NCBI GenBank assembly: GCA_023511295.1
Contig: JAIMBT010000003.1
Coordinates: 1-64,000, forward strand
Source: Alicyclobacillus sp.
GTDB lineage: Bacteria > Bacillota > Bacilli > Alicyclobacillales > Alicyclobacillaceae
DNA length: 64,000 nucleotides
Direction: 5' to 3'
Shown here: piece by piece, positions 16,671-25,590 of the stretch
Numbering within the stretch: position 1 is the stretch's first letter
Layout: every line of letters starts with the position of its first letter
Program-made: the position numbers and the translations under genes
The notes under the pieces: model-generated
What the model was told of the DNA's origin: nothing
Database searches by the model: none
Seen by the model: only the letters and a program-made list of their open reading frames with translations

Positions 16671-17888
16671 TCAACGGCTGGCCACGTTGTGAATGCGCGC
16701 GAGCATCCACGACAACACCAGCGCCACTGCCAGACAGCCTTCCACCATGCCAACGACGCCGAGCCAGCCGTCGGCGGACCAAAACACACCCCCGGCTGAT
16801 CCGCCAATGCTCGACCCTGCGTAGTAGCAAAACAGGTACAGAGACGACGCCTGTCCGCGGGCTTGTGTGGCACGGCGCCCAACCCAACTGCTCGCCGTGG
16901 AATGCCCGCCGAAAAACCCGAACGTGACGACGGCCACTCCTGTCACAATCGCCCACAGTGGGCGAACAAGGGTCAGTGCGCACCCGCCCCCCATGATGGC
17001 GATGTTCAGCCACAACACGCGCCGGCGCCCTATCTGGTCGGCCAGTTTGCCTATCCACGACGAGCTGAACGTCCCGACCAAGTACACGAGAAAGATGGAG
17101 CCGACGAGGGTCTCTGAGAGGTGGTACGGCGGATCCAGCAATCGGAAGCTTATGTAGTTATACACGGACACGAACCCGCCCATCAGCAGCGCGCCGATGA
17201 AAAACAGGCAGACGAGCGCCGGATCCCGCAGGTGCGCCGCAAACCCGCTGAAAAACGTGTGCCAATGAACCGCTTGACGCGCAAAGTTTCGAGATGGCGG
17301 TAAGTTGCGCCAGAAGTAGAGCCCGGCAGCGAAACTGCACAGGGCGACGACGCTGACGGCGATTCGCCACGAGGACACGTCGGTGATGGCGCTCACGACC
17401 ACCCGCCCGAACAGCCCTCCGACCGAGTTGCCGCTGATGTAGAGCCCCATCGCAAAGCCCAGGCTCCGCGGCTCGACCTCCTCGCTCAAGTAGGCCATCG
17501 CCACGCCGGGAATCCCCGCGACGAACACCCCTTCCAGCGCGCGAACCGCGAGCAGACTGCCAAAGTTCGGACAAAAGGCCGTCGCCAGGCAGCCCGCGGC
17601 CGAGAGCATCAGCGACGCGACCATGACGCCCTTGCGCCCGACGGCGTCGGACCCAAGTCCGACCAGTGGCAACGCGACAGCCAACACCAACGTGGACACC
17701 GACAGGGCGAAGCTTGCGGCGGTCGGGGTGACGTGAAATTGGCCTGTGAACGCCGGCAACAGCGGCTGCACCGTATAGAGAACGGCGAAGGTTGCGAGGC
17801 CCGCCGCGAAGAACGCCACATTGACCCGACGAAAGGCGCGGGTTCCCCGACATAGATACGGTTGCTCCGAGTCCTGCTCAACCGACAT
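16671..17888 (-). CDS. MFS transporter, YnfM/arabinose-efflux-like
   Basis: A carrier of about 405 residues with 12 membrane segments, similar to the YnfM group. Motifs include VLYTVQPLLPAF, GLGSDAVGRKGVM (motif A) and AGIPGVAMAYLSEE. It probably exports a small metabolite or drug by proton antiport. Two starts are possible: ATG 17888 (GGAGGGG eleven bases upstream) and ATG 17933 (GAGGTGGGG eight bases upstream). The shorter form is chosen because its N-terminus agrees with family length; the difference is 15 residues. Convergent with the DHA2 gene. Confidence 0.82.
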   Translation of the reverse strand: MSVEQDSEQPYLCRGTRAFRRVNVAFFAAGLATFAVLYTVQPLLPAFTGQFHVTPTAASFALSVSTLVLAVALPLVGLGSDAVGRKGVMVASLMLSAAGCLATAFCPNFGSLLAVRALEGVFVAGIPGVAMAYLSEEVEPRSLGFAMGLYISGNSVGGLFGRVVVSAITDVSSWRIAVSVVALCSFAAGLYFWRNLPPSRNFARQAVHWHTFFSGFAAHLRDPALVCLFFIGALLMGGFVSVYNYISFRLLDPPYHLSETLVGSIFLVYLVGTFSSSWIGKLADQIGRRRVLWLNIAIMGGGCALTLVRPLWAIVTGVAVVTFGFFGGHSTASSWVGRRATQARGQASSLYLFCYYAGSSIGGSAGGVFWSADGWLGVVGMVEGCLAVALVLSWMLARIHNVASR

Positions 17889-18078
17889 CTGCCGACGCCC
17901 CTCCGCATGCCCGGAAATTGATTTCAATTCCATACACCCCCACCTCAAGGCTCGGCCGATACTATTCTGTCAGCTCACAGCGTACACATGAAACCATTCG
18001 GACGAGCGCTCTGTCCGCGCCGCAACGTTACGGAGCGCCGGTTGGACGCGTCCGTTGCAGTAAGGGAGGACCTCCGAG

Positions 18079-19677
18079 ATGCTCGTGCCGTTCCCCGTCT
18101 CGAAATCCATCGTCTTCAGCTTCGCGGAGTTCACCAGCCGCGTGCTCGGACTGTGGTTCCTGGCGCGCTTCATGGACGCCTTCGGACTGGACGCAGGCGG
18201 CGTGTTTCGCACGGCGCTGCCCCTGATTGTCCTTGCGTCCGCGGTCGGCAACGTCGGTCTCCCAACTGCGCTCACTCGTTGGTTGTCCGCCGACGGCCAA
18301 CCGCGTCGGCTGCGTCCCGACCAACTGCTGACCTTGGCCCTGGTGACGGTCGCTGCCGCCGTCCTGTCCTGCGGGATGTTGTTCGGCCTGCTCGCTGCCT
18401 CCTTCATCCCGGCTCTCGGCGACGGACCGGTGGAAGCCTTATTGCACGTGTCGCTGCCTTTGCTCCTCGTGCTCTGTGTGAGCGGCAGTCTGCGCGGTCT
18501 ACTGATTGGCTGCGGGCGCAATGCTCCAGCCGCCATCGCTCAGGCAGTGACCGCGCTGGTGCAGGTCGTCCTGGTCAACCCGGTCTGCGTTCGGCTGATT
18601 GGGCGACTGGGCTGGTCTGGCGGCCAGGCCGGGGTCGCCATCATGACCGTGGCGGAAGCCGCCGGAGCCGGCTTGATGCTCCTCGTGTTTGGGTGGCAGC
18701 TGTTCGCAGACGTGGACCGTCGCCCGCTCTACGGACTGTGGCGGGAGGCCATCCGCCAAATCCGCCAGATGCGGCTGTTGGCCCGCCTGATGACGCCCCC
18801 GACCTTGCAGACGGTCCTCGAGAACCTCGGCTACGGGATTGAGTTACCTCTCGCCGAGTACATCCTGACCCAACAGTTTGGTGCCGACTCCGCGGAGCGT
18901 TGGTTGGCGGAATACGCCGCAGTGGCACTCCCGCTGCTGCACTTCCCGATGTTCGCATCCGATGGTCTCGCGACAGCGTTGCTCCCTTCCCTGACCGCGG
19001 CCCGGGCCCAGTACGGGAAGGCTGCGCTGCGCCATTCGCTTGCTCAAGTCGTGAAGTTCGTCTTCTTCCTCGGTCTCCCAGCGTGTGTCATCCTGTTCGC
19101 GTTTGCCCCGACCTTCACCCGTTGGATGGATGCCCCGCCCGCCTACATTTTACTGCAATGGATGAGCCCGCTGGCGGTTGTGCTGTTCATCCAGTCCCCG
19201 CTGTTCTCCTTGCTGCAGGCGCAGGGACACAGCCGCGTGCTGCTCTGGTCAGAAGGCATTGGCGACGCCTGTCGCCTCGGTGCCCTTTGGCTCGCCATGC
19301 ACGCGCTCCACCTTGGCGTGTGGGGCCTGGTGTTGGCCTTCGCCGTCGGAACCCTCAGCCAGACGATGGTTCTGTGGATAGCGGCGTGGCGCTTGACGCC
19401 CGTGGCCGTCCCTTGGCAAACGCCCGTCTACGCCATCCTCACGGCCGTCCAGATGTGCGCGGTTCTCCTCATGGGCCACCACCTGACGGGGCGCTTCGGG
19501 TTCACCGAGGCACCGGAGCTTTGGCTCGTCGCTTCCGCACTGGTTGGCGCCGTGTTTGTCCTGCTGTCCGGGCAGGTCCCGGCGGACTTGCTGCGGTCGC
19601 TCCCCGTCCTGGGCCCGGCCCTTGCCCGTCTCGCCGGCTGGGAATCCCGTCGGTCTCCTGAGGCCAACGAGCGATGA
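18079..19677 (+). CDS. SpoVB/MurJ-type lipid flippase-like membrane protein
   Basis: A 532-residue polytopic protein of the MOP flippase superfamily, with about 14 membrane segments. The pattern KSIVFSFAEFTSRVLG at the start and the paired halves resemble Bacillus SpoVB/YkvU-type proteins, which act in spore cortex formation or polysaccharide export. AGGGAGG lies about ten bases before ATG 18079. No partner glycosyltransferase is adjacent, which favours a sporulation or lipid-linked precursor role over a dedicated capsule role. This is an inference. It is distinct from the MurJ-like gene in the exopolysaccharide locus. Confidence 0.78.
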   Translation: MLVPFPVSKSIVFSFAEFTSRVLGLWFLARFMDAFGLDAGGVFRTALPLIVLASAVGNVGLPTALTRWLSADGQPRRLRPDQLLTLALVTVAAAVLSCGMLFGLLAASFIPALGDGPVEALLHVSLPLLLVLCVSGSLRGLLIGCGRNAPAAIAQAVTALVQVVLVNPVCVRLIGRLGWSGGQAGVAIMTVAEAAGAGLMLLVFGWQLFADVDRRPLYGLWREAIRQIRQMRLLARLMTPPTLQTVLENLGYGIELPLAEYILTQQFGADSAERWLAEYAAVALPLLHFPMFASDGLATALLPSLTAARAQYGKAALRHSLAQVVKFVFFLGLPACVILFAFAPTFTRWMDAPPAYILLQWMSPLAVVLFIQSPLFSLLQAQGHSRVLLWSEGIGDACRLGALWLAMHALHLGVWGLVLAFAVGTLSQTMVLWIAAWRLTPVAVPWQTPVYAILTAVQMCAVLLMGHHLTGRFGFTEAPELWLVASALVGAVFVLLSGQVPADLLRSLPVLGPALARLAGWESRRSPEANER

Positions 19678-19693
19678 CCACAAGGCAACCACT

Positions 19694-19702
19694 TGGTATA
19701 CT
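19694..19702 (+). promoter_or_regulatory. Extended -10 promoter of the EamA transporter
   Basis: TGG followed directly by TATACT, 85 bases upstream of ATG 19787; weak or no -35. Confidence 0.4.
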
Positions 19703-19786
19703 CGAAGGGACGGAGCACCACCATCTCATTGGACGCGGCCCAAGCTCCCAGAGGCGCCGCTGCACGAGGAACGAGGGACTCGACCC

Positions 19787-20746
19787 ATGTCCGCACGCGA
19801 CCGCTTGGGTGCCGAAACGCCCGCGGAGGTACGGCGCCATCGCTCAAAATCCGAACTGGCGGAGCCGGCGGCCACGGCGCTCCATCACCCGTTGTGGTTT
19901 TCGCTGCTTCCTATTCTCATCGGTGTCCTCGCGGTCTCCATGTCCTCCATTCTCATCAAGGTGTGCCTCGCACCCGCCGGGGCCATCGGCATGTACCGAC
20001 TCGCGTTCAGCACCGCTGTCCTCGCGCCATTCGCCCTTCGGCAGGCCGGTGCGTTGCGCGCGTTGACGCGAAGGCAGCAGATGGCCATAGGCCTCTCCGG
20101 CGTTCTGCTTGGACTCCATTTTCTCTTCTGGATTGGCTCGCTCAAACGGACCAGCATCGCCAGCTCCATGATCATCACCGCACTTCAACCGCCGTTCGTC
20201 GCCATTGGGGCTGCATTGGTGTTTGGGGAACGGATTGGCCGGAAGGGCTGGGCGAGCATGGCCTGCGCGTTGGCTGGGGCCGTCGTGATTGGCGTCGGTG
20301 ACGACCACAGCGGAGGCGGGACACTGTACGGCGACCTGCTCTCCCTGCTGGGAACACTGGCTATCAGCGGATATATGCTGGCCGGACAGACCGTCCGGGC
20401 GCGCTTGCCGTCCTCTGCCTACAACGCTTGCGTGTTCGGCATCGCGGCACTGACGCTGCTTGCGTGCAACGTCGGCGCGGGTGTGCCACTGGCCGGATAC
20501 CGCGAGGTGGACTGGCTGTGGCTCGCCCTGTTAGCGCTGATACCGACACTGTTCGGGCACGCACTGTTCAACTGGTTGCTGCAGTACGTCTCGGCCACGA
20601 CGCTGTCGGTGACCATCCTCGGTGAACCGGTGGGGGCCATTCTCCTCGCGGCTTGGCTGTTGCACAACCCCATCACGTTGTCCCAGGCGCTCGGCGGCGC
20701 CGTGACGCTCCTCGGCGTGGCGGTGTTCCTCTACCGTCGCCGTTGA
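19787..20746 (+). CDS. EamA/DMT-family metabolite transporter
   Basis: A 319-residue carrier of the drug/metabolite transporter superfamily. It has ten membrane segments arranged as two EamA repeats, about residues 40-170 and 185-315. Typical sequence appears at AIGMYRLAFSTAVLAP, FWIGSLKRTSIASS, ITALQPPFVAIGAALVFGE and SVTILGEPVGAILLAAWL. It exports or imports small metabolites such as amino acids; the substrate is unknown. The ATG at 19787 is chosen over earlier in-frame codons because AGGGA lies about ten bases upstream and a promoter element precedes it. The N-terminal 35 residues are hydrophilic. Confidence 0.85.
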   Translation: MSARDRLGAETPAEVRRHRSKSELAEPAATALHHPLWFSLLPILIGVLAVSMSSILIKVCLAPAGAIGMYRLAFSTAVLAPFALRQAGALRALTRRQQMAIGLSGVLLGLHFLFWIGSLKRTSIASSMIITALQPPFVAIGAALVFGERIGRKGWASMACALAGAVVIGVGDDHSGGGTLYGDLLSLLGTLAISGYMLAGQTVRARLPSSAYNACVFGIAALTLLACNVGAGVPLAGYREVDWLWLALLALIPTLFGHALFNWLLQYVSATTLSVTILGEPVGAILLAAWLLHNPITLSQALGGAVTLLGVAVFLYRRR

Positions 20747-20753
20747 TCTCCCG

Positions 20754-20762
20754 TGGTACAAT
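20754..20762 (+). promoter_or_regulatory. Extended -10 promoter of the DUF1292 gene
   Basis: TGG followed directly by TACAAT, 23 bases before ATG 20786; no clear -35. Confidence 0.45.
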
Positions 20763-20785
20763 TGGGAAGAAGGGGGAATGTCACC

Positions 20786-21058
20786 ATGGCATGTGCATGT
20801 GGAAAAGACAGCTGTGGGTGCGGGACGGCCGCGACGGTGCTCCTTCAGGACGAGGCCGGTATCCTGCACCCGTTTATCATTGCCGATCGGCTGTCGGCGA
20901 ACAGACAAGAATACGTGTTGCTGATGGACCAGGAGGACGCAGAGCGAATGGCCCTGCTGCGAGTGGAACGGTCTGCGGACGGCACGGAGACTTACCGGAA
21001 CATCGAGTCGGACGAGGAGTGGGAACAACTCCGCACCACGCTGTTCCAGCCTCACTGA
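20786..21058 (+). CDS. DUF1292-family protein with Cys-rich N-terminus
   Basis: A 90-residue acidic protein resembling the DUF1292 family (YrzB-like) of Bacillota. It begins with a Cys-rich segment (ACACGKDSCGCG, five Cys) that could bind metal, followed by the DUF1292 core: short beta strands (HPFIIADRL, YVLLMDQED) and ALLRVER, with a C-terminal SDEEWEQL helix. The ribosome site AAGGGGG is about nine bases before ATG 20786. Function of the family is unknown. The metal-binding prefix is unusual, since typical DUF1292 proteins start directly with the strand. Confidence 0.75.
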   Translation: MACACGKDSCGCGTAATVLLQDEAGILHPFIIADRLSANRQEYVLLMDQEDAERMALLRVERSADGTETYRNIESDEEWEQLRTTLFQPH

Positions 21059-21137
21059 AGGGACCGGCCCACATCGGCGTGCTGCCGCACCGCGTGACAG
21101 CCGGGTTCGGTCGGATGCGAAGCGGAGCCGACCGTCG

Positions 21138-21647
21138 TCACGTCGACCCTTTCCGGTGAACATCTGCCCCGGATGAATGGGCGTCTCCCGCCCGGATGGC
21201 CCCTCGCACAAACGGGTGCAGTTGCGCCAGCACCGCCCGACGCGTGACGATGCCGAGAAAAGCGCCGTCCGGCGCCTCGACGCATGTGAACGGCGCGTCT
21301 ATCAGCCGCTGCACGGCCTCGACAAACGGCGCGTCGGGCCGCAGACGCGGAACTTCCGGATTGAGGGCATCCCGTACCACGTATTCGTCCAGCCGCTCGA
21401 ACTCAATTCGCTCCAAGCCGAGAATTCGGTCGAGGATACGGGTCTTGCGAATGGTGCCGGCCACGTGTCCGCGCACGTCGAGGACGGGCACGGCCGAATA
21501 GCCGGATTTTATGAGAATCAACAGCGCGTGTTGCAACGGGTGTTCCAAGCGGACGCAGGCGACGCGGCTCTCGTCGGTCATCACGTCAGCGACCGTCAAC
21601 GCCGCGATGTCCTGGACCGTCATCCCTTGGGTTTTTGCACTTTTCAC
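21138..21647 (-). CDS. darB: CBS-domain c-di-AMP-binding protein DarB (YkuL/CbpB type)
   Basis: A 169-residue protein made of a CBS pair, matching Bacillus DarB/YkuL along its length. Shared stretches are HALLILIKSGYSAVPVLD, ILGLERIEFERLDE, FTCVEAPDGAF and GIVTRRAVLAQL. In Bacillus subtilis DarB binds c-di-AMP and in its free form stimulates the Rel (p)ppGpp synthetase and pyruvate carboxylase. This links K+ level to stringent control. GTG 21647 is preferred, with GAGGAG six bases upstream; longer frames add sequence read antisense from the ABC exporter. It is divergent from yheI with 43 bases between starts. Confidence 0.85.
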   Translation of the reverse strand: MKSAKTQGMTVQDIAALTVADVMTDESRVACVRLEHPLQHALLILIKSGYSAVPVLDVRGHVAGTIRKTRILDRILGLERIEFERLDEYVVRDALNPEVPRLRPDAPFVEAVQRLIDAPFTCVEAPDGAFLGIVTRRAVLAQLHPFVRGAIRAGDAHSSGADVHRKGST

Positions 21648-21690
21648 GGACTTCTCCTCACTTTCCGCGCGCATAGAAAGGACGACGGTC

Positions 21691-23448
21691 GTGCGTGTAT
21701 TTCTGGATTTGATGTGGTTTTTTCGAGCCCACAAGCTGCGATACGCAGTGGGGGTCAGTCTGCTCGTCCTGTTGTCTCTCCTGGCGCTCGTCCCGCCGCA
21801 ACTGGTCGGACAAGTCGTCGACCACATGCAGCACAAGACGCTCACCGGGCGCTACTTGTTCTGGGTATGCGCGAGCATCCTCGGCATTGCGCTCGTCTCC
21901 TACGGGCTCCGGTTTGTGTGGCGGATGATGCTGTTCGGTGCAGCCGTGAAGCTGTCCACACAACTGCGCAACCAGCTCTACGACCATTTTACACGAATGG
22001 CGCCTCAGTTCTACCACGAGCGGCGCATCGGCGATTTGATGGCGCACGCGACCAACGACATCCAGGCGATTGAAGCGACGGCCATGCAGGGTGTGATGAC
22101 CTTGGTCGACTCCATCACCATGACCGTGCTGGTGGTGGCGACCATGGTCCTCACGGTGGACTGGAAGTTGACCATTGTCGCACTTCTGCCGTTGCCCATC
22201 ATCGCCTGGTCCTCAAGCTACTACGGCAAGTTGATGCACGAGGAGTTCACGCTCGCGCAGGCGGCGTTCAGCGATTTGAACGACCGCGTGCAGGAGAGCA
22301 TCTCCGGGGTCCGCGTTGTAAAGGCGTTTGGGCAAGAGGCGTTCGAGGAGCGCACATTTCGCGACCTGTCCGCCTACGTGGTCGAGAAGAACGTGCGGGT
22401 CGCGAAGATCGACGCGCTGTTCAATCCGACCATCACGGTCATCGTCGGCGTCTCGTTCTTCCTGACCGTGGCGGTGGGCGCCGTGTTCGTGGTGCACGGC
22501 AGCCTCAGTCTTGGCGGCCTGACGGCGTTCACCATGTACCTCGGGCAACTCGTCTGGCCGATGCTGGCCTTCGGTTGGCTGTTCAACATCGTCGAACGCG
22601 GCCATGCCTCGTACGACCGCGTCCGCAAGCTGCTGGCGGTACCGCCCGCCATCGTGGATCGGCCGGGGGCCCAAGCGGTCGCGCCGGTCGGTGATATCGA
22701 GTTCTCCATCCCTGCATTCTATTACCCGGGACAGAGCGAACCGACCTTACAGGAGATTCGGCTGCACATCGGCCGCGGCGAAACGCTCGGCATCGTGGGG
22801 CGGACGGGAAGCGGAAAGACCACCCTGCTGCGGCTCCTGTTGCGCGAGTTCGACGCACCGGACGGGTGCATCCGCATCGGCGGGAGAGCCATCACGGACT
22901 ACCAATTGGACAGCCTCCGCAGCGGCATCGCTTACGTGCCACAAGATCACTTCCTGTTTTCGGCGAGCATCGCCGAAAACATTGCATTCGCCCGACCGGA
23001 GGCATCCATTGCGGAGATCCAGGAGGCGGCCAAGGTAGCCGCCATCCACGACGACATCCTTCGTTTTCCTGCGGGATATGGAACCGTTGTTGGAGAACGG
23101 GGTGTGACGCTGTCCGGCGGCCAGAAGCAGCGCATTTCCATCGCGCGGGCGGTCCTGCTGGACGCCGACATTCTCATCCTCGACGACTGCTTGTCCGCGG
23201 TCGATGCACGGACGGAACAAGCGATTCTGGCGGCCTTAAAGCGAAACCGGAGCGCGCGTACCACCCTGGTCGCCACGCACCGCTTGAGCACGATTGAGCA
23301 CGCCGACGCCATCATCGTGCTCGAGCATGGCCGCATCGTCGAGTATGGAGACCACGCGTCGTTGTTGGCCGCGGGTGGCTGGTACGCCGATATGTACCAA
23401 CGCCAACAGTTGGAATCCCTCGTCGAACAGGGAGGTGCAGCCACATGA
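21691..23448 (+). CDS. yheI: Heterodimeric ABC exporter subunit, degenerate-site half (YheI/BmrC)
   Basis: A 585-residue half-transporter with an ABC-exporter membrane domain (residues 1-320, six segments) and an ATPase domain (340-570). Walker A is GRTGSGKTT, the Q-loop is VPQDHF, the signature is LSGGQKQRISIAR and Walker B is ILILDD. Asp replaces the usual catalytic Glu after Walker B, the hallmark of the degenerate site in heterodimers. Length and the C-terminal pattern WYADMYQRQQLE match Bacillus YheI/BmrC closely. It pairs with the next gene, whose start overlaps this stop by four bases (ATGA). Multidrug export is known for relatives; the role here is inferred. The start is GTG with GAAAGGA upstream. 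Confidence 0.88.
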   Translation: MRVFLDLMWFFRAHKLRYAVGVSLLVLLSLLALVPPQLVGQVVDHMQHKTLTGRYLFWVCASILGIALVSYGLRFVWRMMLFGAAVKLSTQLRNQLYDHFTRMAPQFYHERRIGDLMAHATNDIQAIEATAMQGVMTLVDSITMTVLVVATMVLTVDWKLTIVALLPLPIIAWSSSYYGKLMHEEFTLAQAAFSDLNDRVQESISGVRVVKAFGQEAFEERTFRDLSAYVVEKNVRVAKIDALFNPTITVIVGVSFFLTVAVGAVFVVHGSLSLGGLTAFTMYLGQLVWPMLAFGWLFNIVERGHASYDRVRKLLAVPPAIVDRPGAQAVAPVGDIEFSIPAFYYPGQSEPTLQEIRLHIGRGETLGIVGRTGSGKTTLLRLLLREFDAPDGCIRIGGRAITDYQLDSLRSGIAYVPQDHFLFSASIAENIAFARPEASIAEIQEAAKVAAIHDDILRFPAGYGTVVGERGVTLSGGQKQRISIARAVLLDADILILDDCLSAVDARTEQAILAALKRNRSARTTLVATHRLSTIEHADAIIVLEHGRIVEYGDHASLLAAGGWYADMYQRQQLESLVEQGGAAT

Positions 23449-25235
23449 TGCAGGAAGCCGACCATCTGGCGGTCGAAAGTGGTACCGGCCGGGTCTTCCG
23501 ACGCTTGATGCGGTACATGAAGCCGTATGCCCGCACGCTCGTCATCGCATTCGTCGTGCTGGCGCTGGCCACTGGGGCGGACGTGTTGGGGCCGGTCCTG
23601 ATACAACGCTTCATCGATGACGACCTCACGCCGAGGCACTTTCCGACGGGCCCCGTGCTCGCGCTCGCCGTGGCATACCTCGCGCTTCAGGTGGGCACCG
23701 CCGTCTTCAACTACCTGCAGAGCGTGTGGTTTCAAGAAGCCGCTCTGAAGATGATTCAGCAACTCCGGATGGACGTGTTCGGCAAGGTACAGCATCTCGG
23801 CCTGAAGTTTTTCGACCGCACGCCGACGGGCGTGTTGGTCTCGCGCATCACCAACGATACAGAGGCCATCAAAGACTTCTACGTGAGCGTGATGTCCTCA
23901 TACGTGCAGAACATCTTCCTGCTCATCGGCATCTTTGTCTCGATGTTCGCACTCGACGCCCGTCTCGCAGGTTTTTGTGTTCTGCTCGCACCGATTGTCG
24001 TCTGCATCATGTGGGCGTACCGGCGCGCCAGCCGACGCATCTTTCACGAAACCCGGCGCCGCCTCAGCCTGCTCAACGCGAAGCTCAACGAGTCTCTGCA
24101 GGGGATGTACTTGATTCAGGCGATGCGCCAGCAGGCGCGCCTGAAGCGCGAATTTGGCGCCATCAACACCGCGTATTTCCGCGCTCGGATGCGCAACATC
24201 CGCATGAACAGCTTATTGCTGCGACCGCTTGTGGACGTGGTCAACCTGTCCACCCTGGTCTTGATTCTGTCGTTCTTCGGCCTGCAGTCGCTGCGAACGG
24301 TGGTGGACATCGGCGTCCTCTACGCGTTTGTCAACTACCTGGACCGCTTCTTTGAGCCGGTCAACGACATGATGGAGCGACTCAACGTGTTTCAGCAAGC
24401 CATGGTGGCGGGTGAGCGTGTGTTCCAGGTGCTGGACCAGGCAGAACTCGCCCCGACCCAGGTCGCAGGCTGGGGCAATCCGCGGATCTCCCACGGCAAG
24501 GTGGAGTTTGACGACGTCACCTTCTCCTACGACGGCGAAACCGACGTCTTGCGCCATATCTCCTTCACTGCCTACCCCGGTCAAACCGTGGCGCTGGTGG
24601 GACACACCGGGAGCGGGAAGAGCTCCATCGTCAATCTGCTGATGCGCTTCTACTCGGTCGAGCACGGTCACATCCGGATTGACGACGTCCCGTTGGAGGC
24701 GTACTCGGACAACGAGTTGCGGCATCAGGTCGGTTTGGTGCTGCAGGACCCGTTCCTCTTCGTCGGCACCATCGCAGACAACATCCGCCTCGGGAACGAC
24801 GCCCTCACCGATGAAGACATCGTCGAAGCCGCGCGCTTCGTGCAAGCGGATCCTTTCATCGAGCGACTCCCCGAGGGCTACCGGGAACCCGTTCGCGAAC
24901 GCGGGGCGACACTGTCGGGCGGTCAGCGGCAACTCATCTCGTTTGCGCGGACGATGGCGTTCAACCCCAAGATCCTGGTCCTCGACGAGGCGACGGCCAG
25001 CGTCGACACAGAGACGGAGGAAGCCATCCAATCGGCCCTCGCCCGGATGCGTCAGGGACGAACTACGATTGCCATCGCCCACCGCCTCTCCACCATTCAA
25101 GATGCAGATCTCATCCTCGTTCTGCACCACGGAGAGATTGTGGAGCGCGGCACGCACCAAGAACTGTTGGCCATGGAGGGTCTGTACCACAAGATGTACC
25201 TGCTGCAACAGGGCGGCCGGTTGGCGGTCCGCTGA
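23445..25235 (+). CDS. yheH: Heterodimeric ABC exporter subunit, canonical ATPase half (YheH/BmrD)
   Basis: A 596-residue half-transporter forming the second subunit. The membrane domain is residues 20-330; the ATPase domain is 350-585, with Walker A GHTGSGKSS, Q-loop VLQDPF, signature LSGGQRQLIS and Walker B ILVLDEATASVD. It therefore keeps the catalytic Glu missing in the partner. The N-terminal pattern (VFRRLMRYMKPY, DVLGPVLIQRFIDDDL) follows YheH/BmrD. It is shorter than B. subtilis YheH (about 670), lacking extra sequence in the membrane half. Translationally coupled to yheI. A gap of 355 bases follows. Confidence 0.88.
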   Translation: MMQEADHLAVESGTGRVFRRLMRYMKPYARTLVIAFVVLALATGADVLGPVLIQRFIDDDLTPRHFPTGPVLALAVAYLALQVGTAVFNYLQSVWFQEAALKMIQQLRMDVFGKVQHLGLKFFDRTPTGVLVSRITNDTEAIKDFYVSVMSSYVQNIFLLIGIFVSMFALDARLAGFCVLLAPIVVCIMWAYRRASRRIFHETRRRLSLLNAKLNESLQGMYLIQAMRQQARLKREFGAINTAYFRARMRNIRMNSLLLRPLVDVVNLSTLVLILSFFGLQSLRTVVDIGVLYAFVNYLDRFFEPVNDMMERLNVFQQAMVAGERVFQVLDQAELAPTQVAGWGNPRISHGKVEFDDVTFSYDGETDVLRHISFTAYPGQTVALVGHTGSGKSSIVNLLMRFYSVEHGHIRIDDVPLEAYSDNELRHQVGLVLQDPFLFVGTIADNIRLGNDALTDEDIVEAARFVQADPFIERLPEGYREPVRERGATLSGGQRQLISFARTMAFNPKILVLDEATASVDTETEEAIQSALARMRQGRTTIAIAHRLSTIQDADLILVLHHGEIVERGTHQELLAMEGLYHKMYLLQQGGRLAVR

Positions 25236-25383
25236 CCGCCCGCCCCTGTTTCCCCACATCGTACCGACGGTTACTTTCTGTTGAGCGAGTCCGTTCGCGA
25301 GGTCATTCGGGGAGACAACCTCAAACAGTTGGCCGTCTTTAAGGGCAAGCGATGGTGAAACACCCCATCCCCGATTCAGCCAC
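25236..25383. other. Gap upstream of the clpE promoter
   Basis: Within the 355-base gap between yheH and clpE, this first part holds no coding frame or RNA structure that I can support and no convincing terminator for yheI/yheH. The remainder holds the clpE promoter and CtsR boxes. Confidence 0.5.
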
Positions 25384-25412
25384 TTGAAAGTCAGAGAAGG
25401 TCAATGTATAAT
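25384..25412 (+). promoter_or_regulatory. SigA promoter of clpE
   Basis: TTGAAA, 17-base spacer, TATAAT. It is one of the best SigA promoters in the window and overlaps the upstream CtsR box. Confidence 0.75.
25389..25405 (+). promoter_or_regulatory. CtsR-type operator 1
   Basis: Heptad direct repeat AGTCAGA-GAA-GGTCAAT, close to the CtsR consensus RGTCAAA-NAN-RGTCAAA. It fills the spacer between -35 and -10, so bound CtsR would block RNA polymerase. Confidence 0.65.
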
Positions 25413-25453
25413 GGGGGCATCGAAGGAATTCCTGCGATGCTCACTGATGAAAA

Positions 25454-25470
25454 GGTCAAAGTAAGTCAAT
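25454..25470 (+). promoter_or_regulatory. CtsR-type operator 2
   Basis: GGTCAAA-GTA-AGTCAAT, downstream of the transcription start. The first heptad is perfect and the second differs at one position; the spacer lacks the central A. Two boxes on one promoter fit the strong CtsR control known for clpE. Confidence 0.65.
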
Positions 25471-25590
25471 ATCAACTTTCACGAAGCACGTGGCGAACGG
25501 TCCGGAGCGGCGCAATGCACGCTCGTCTCCGTTCCCCAGGATGTATGGATACGAAACATTGGAACCACCCCACAACAAGGAGGAATCGTC

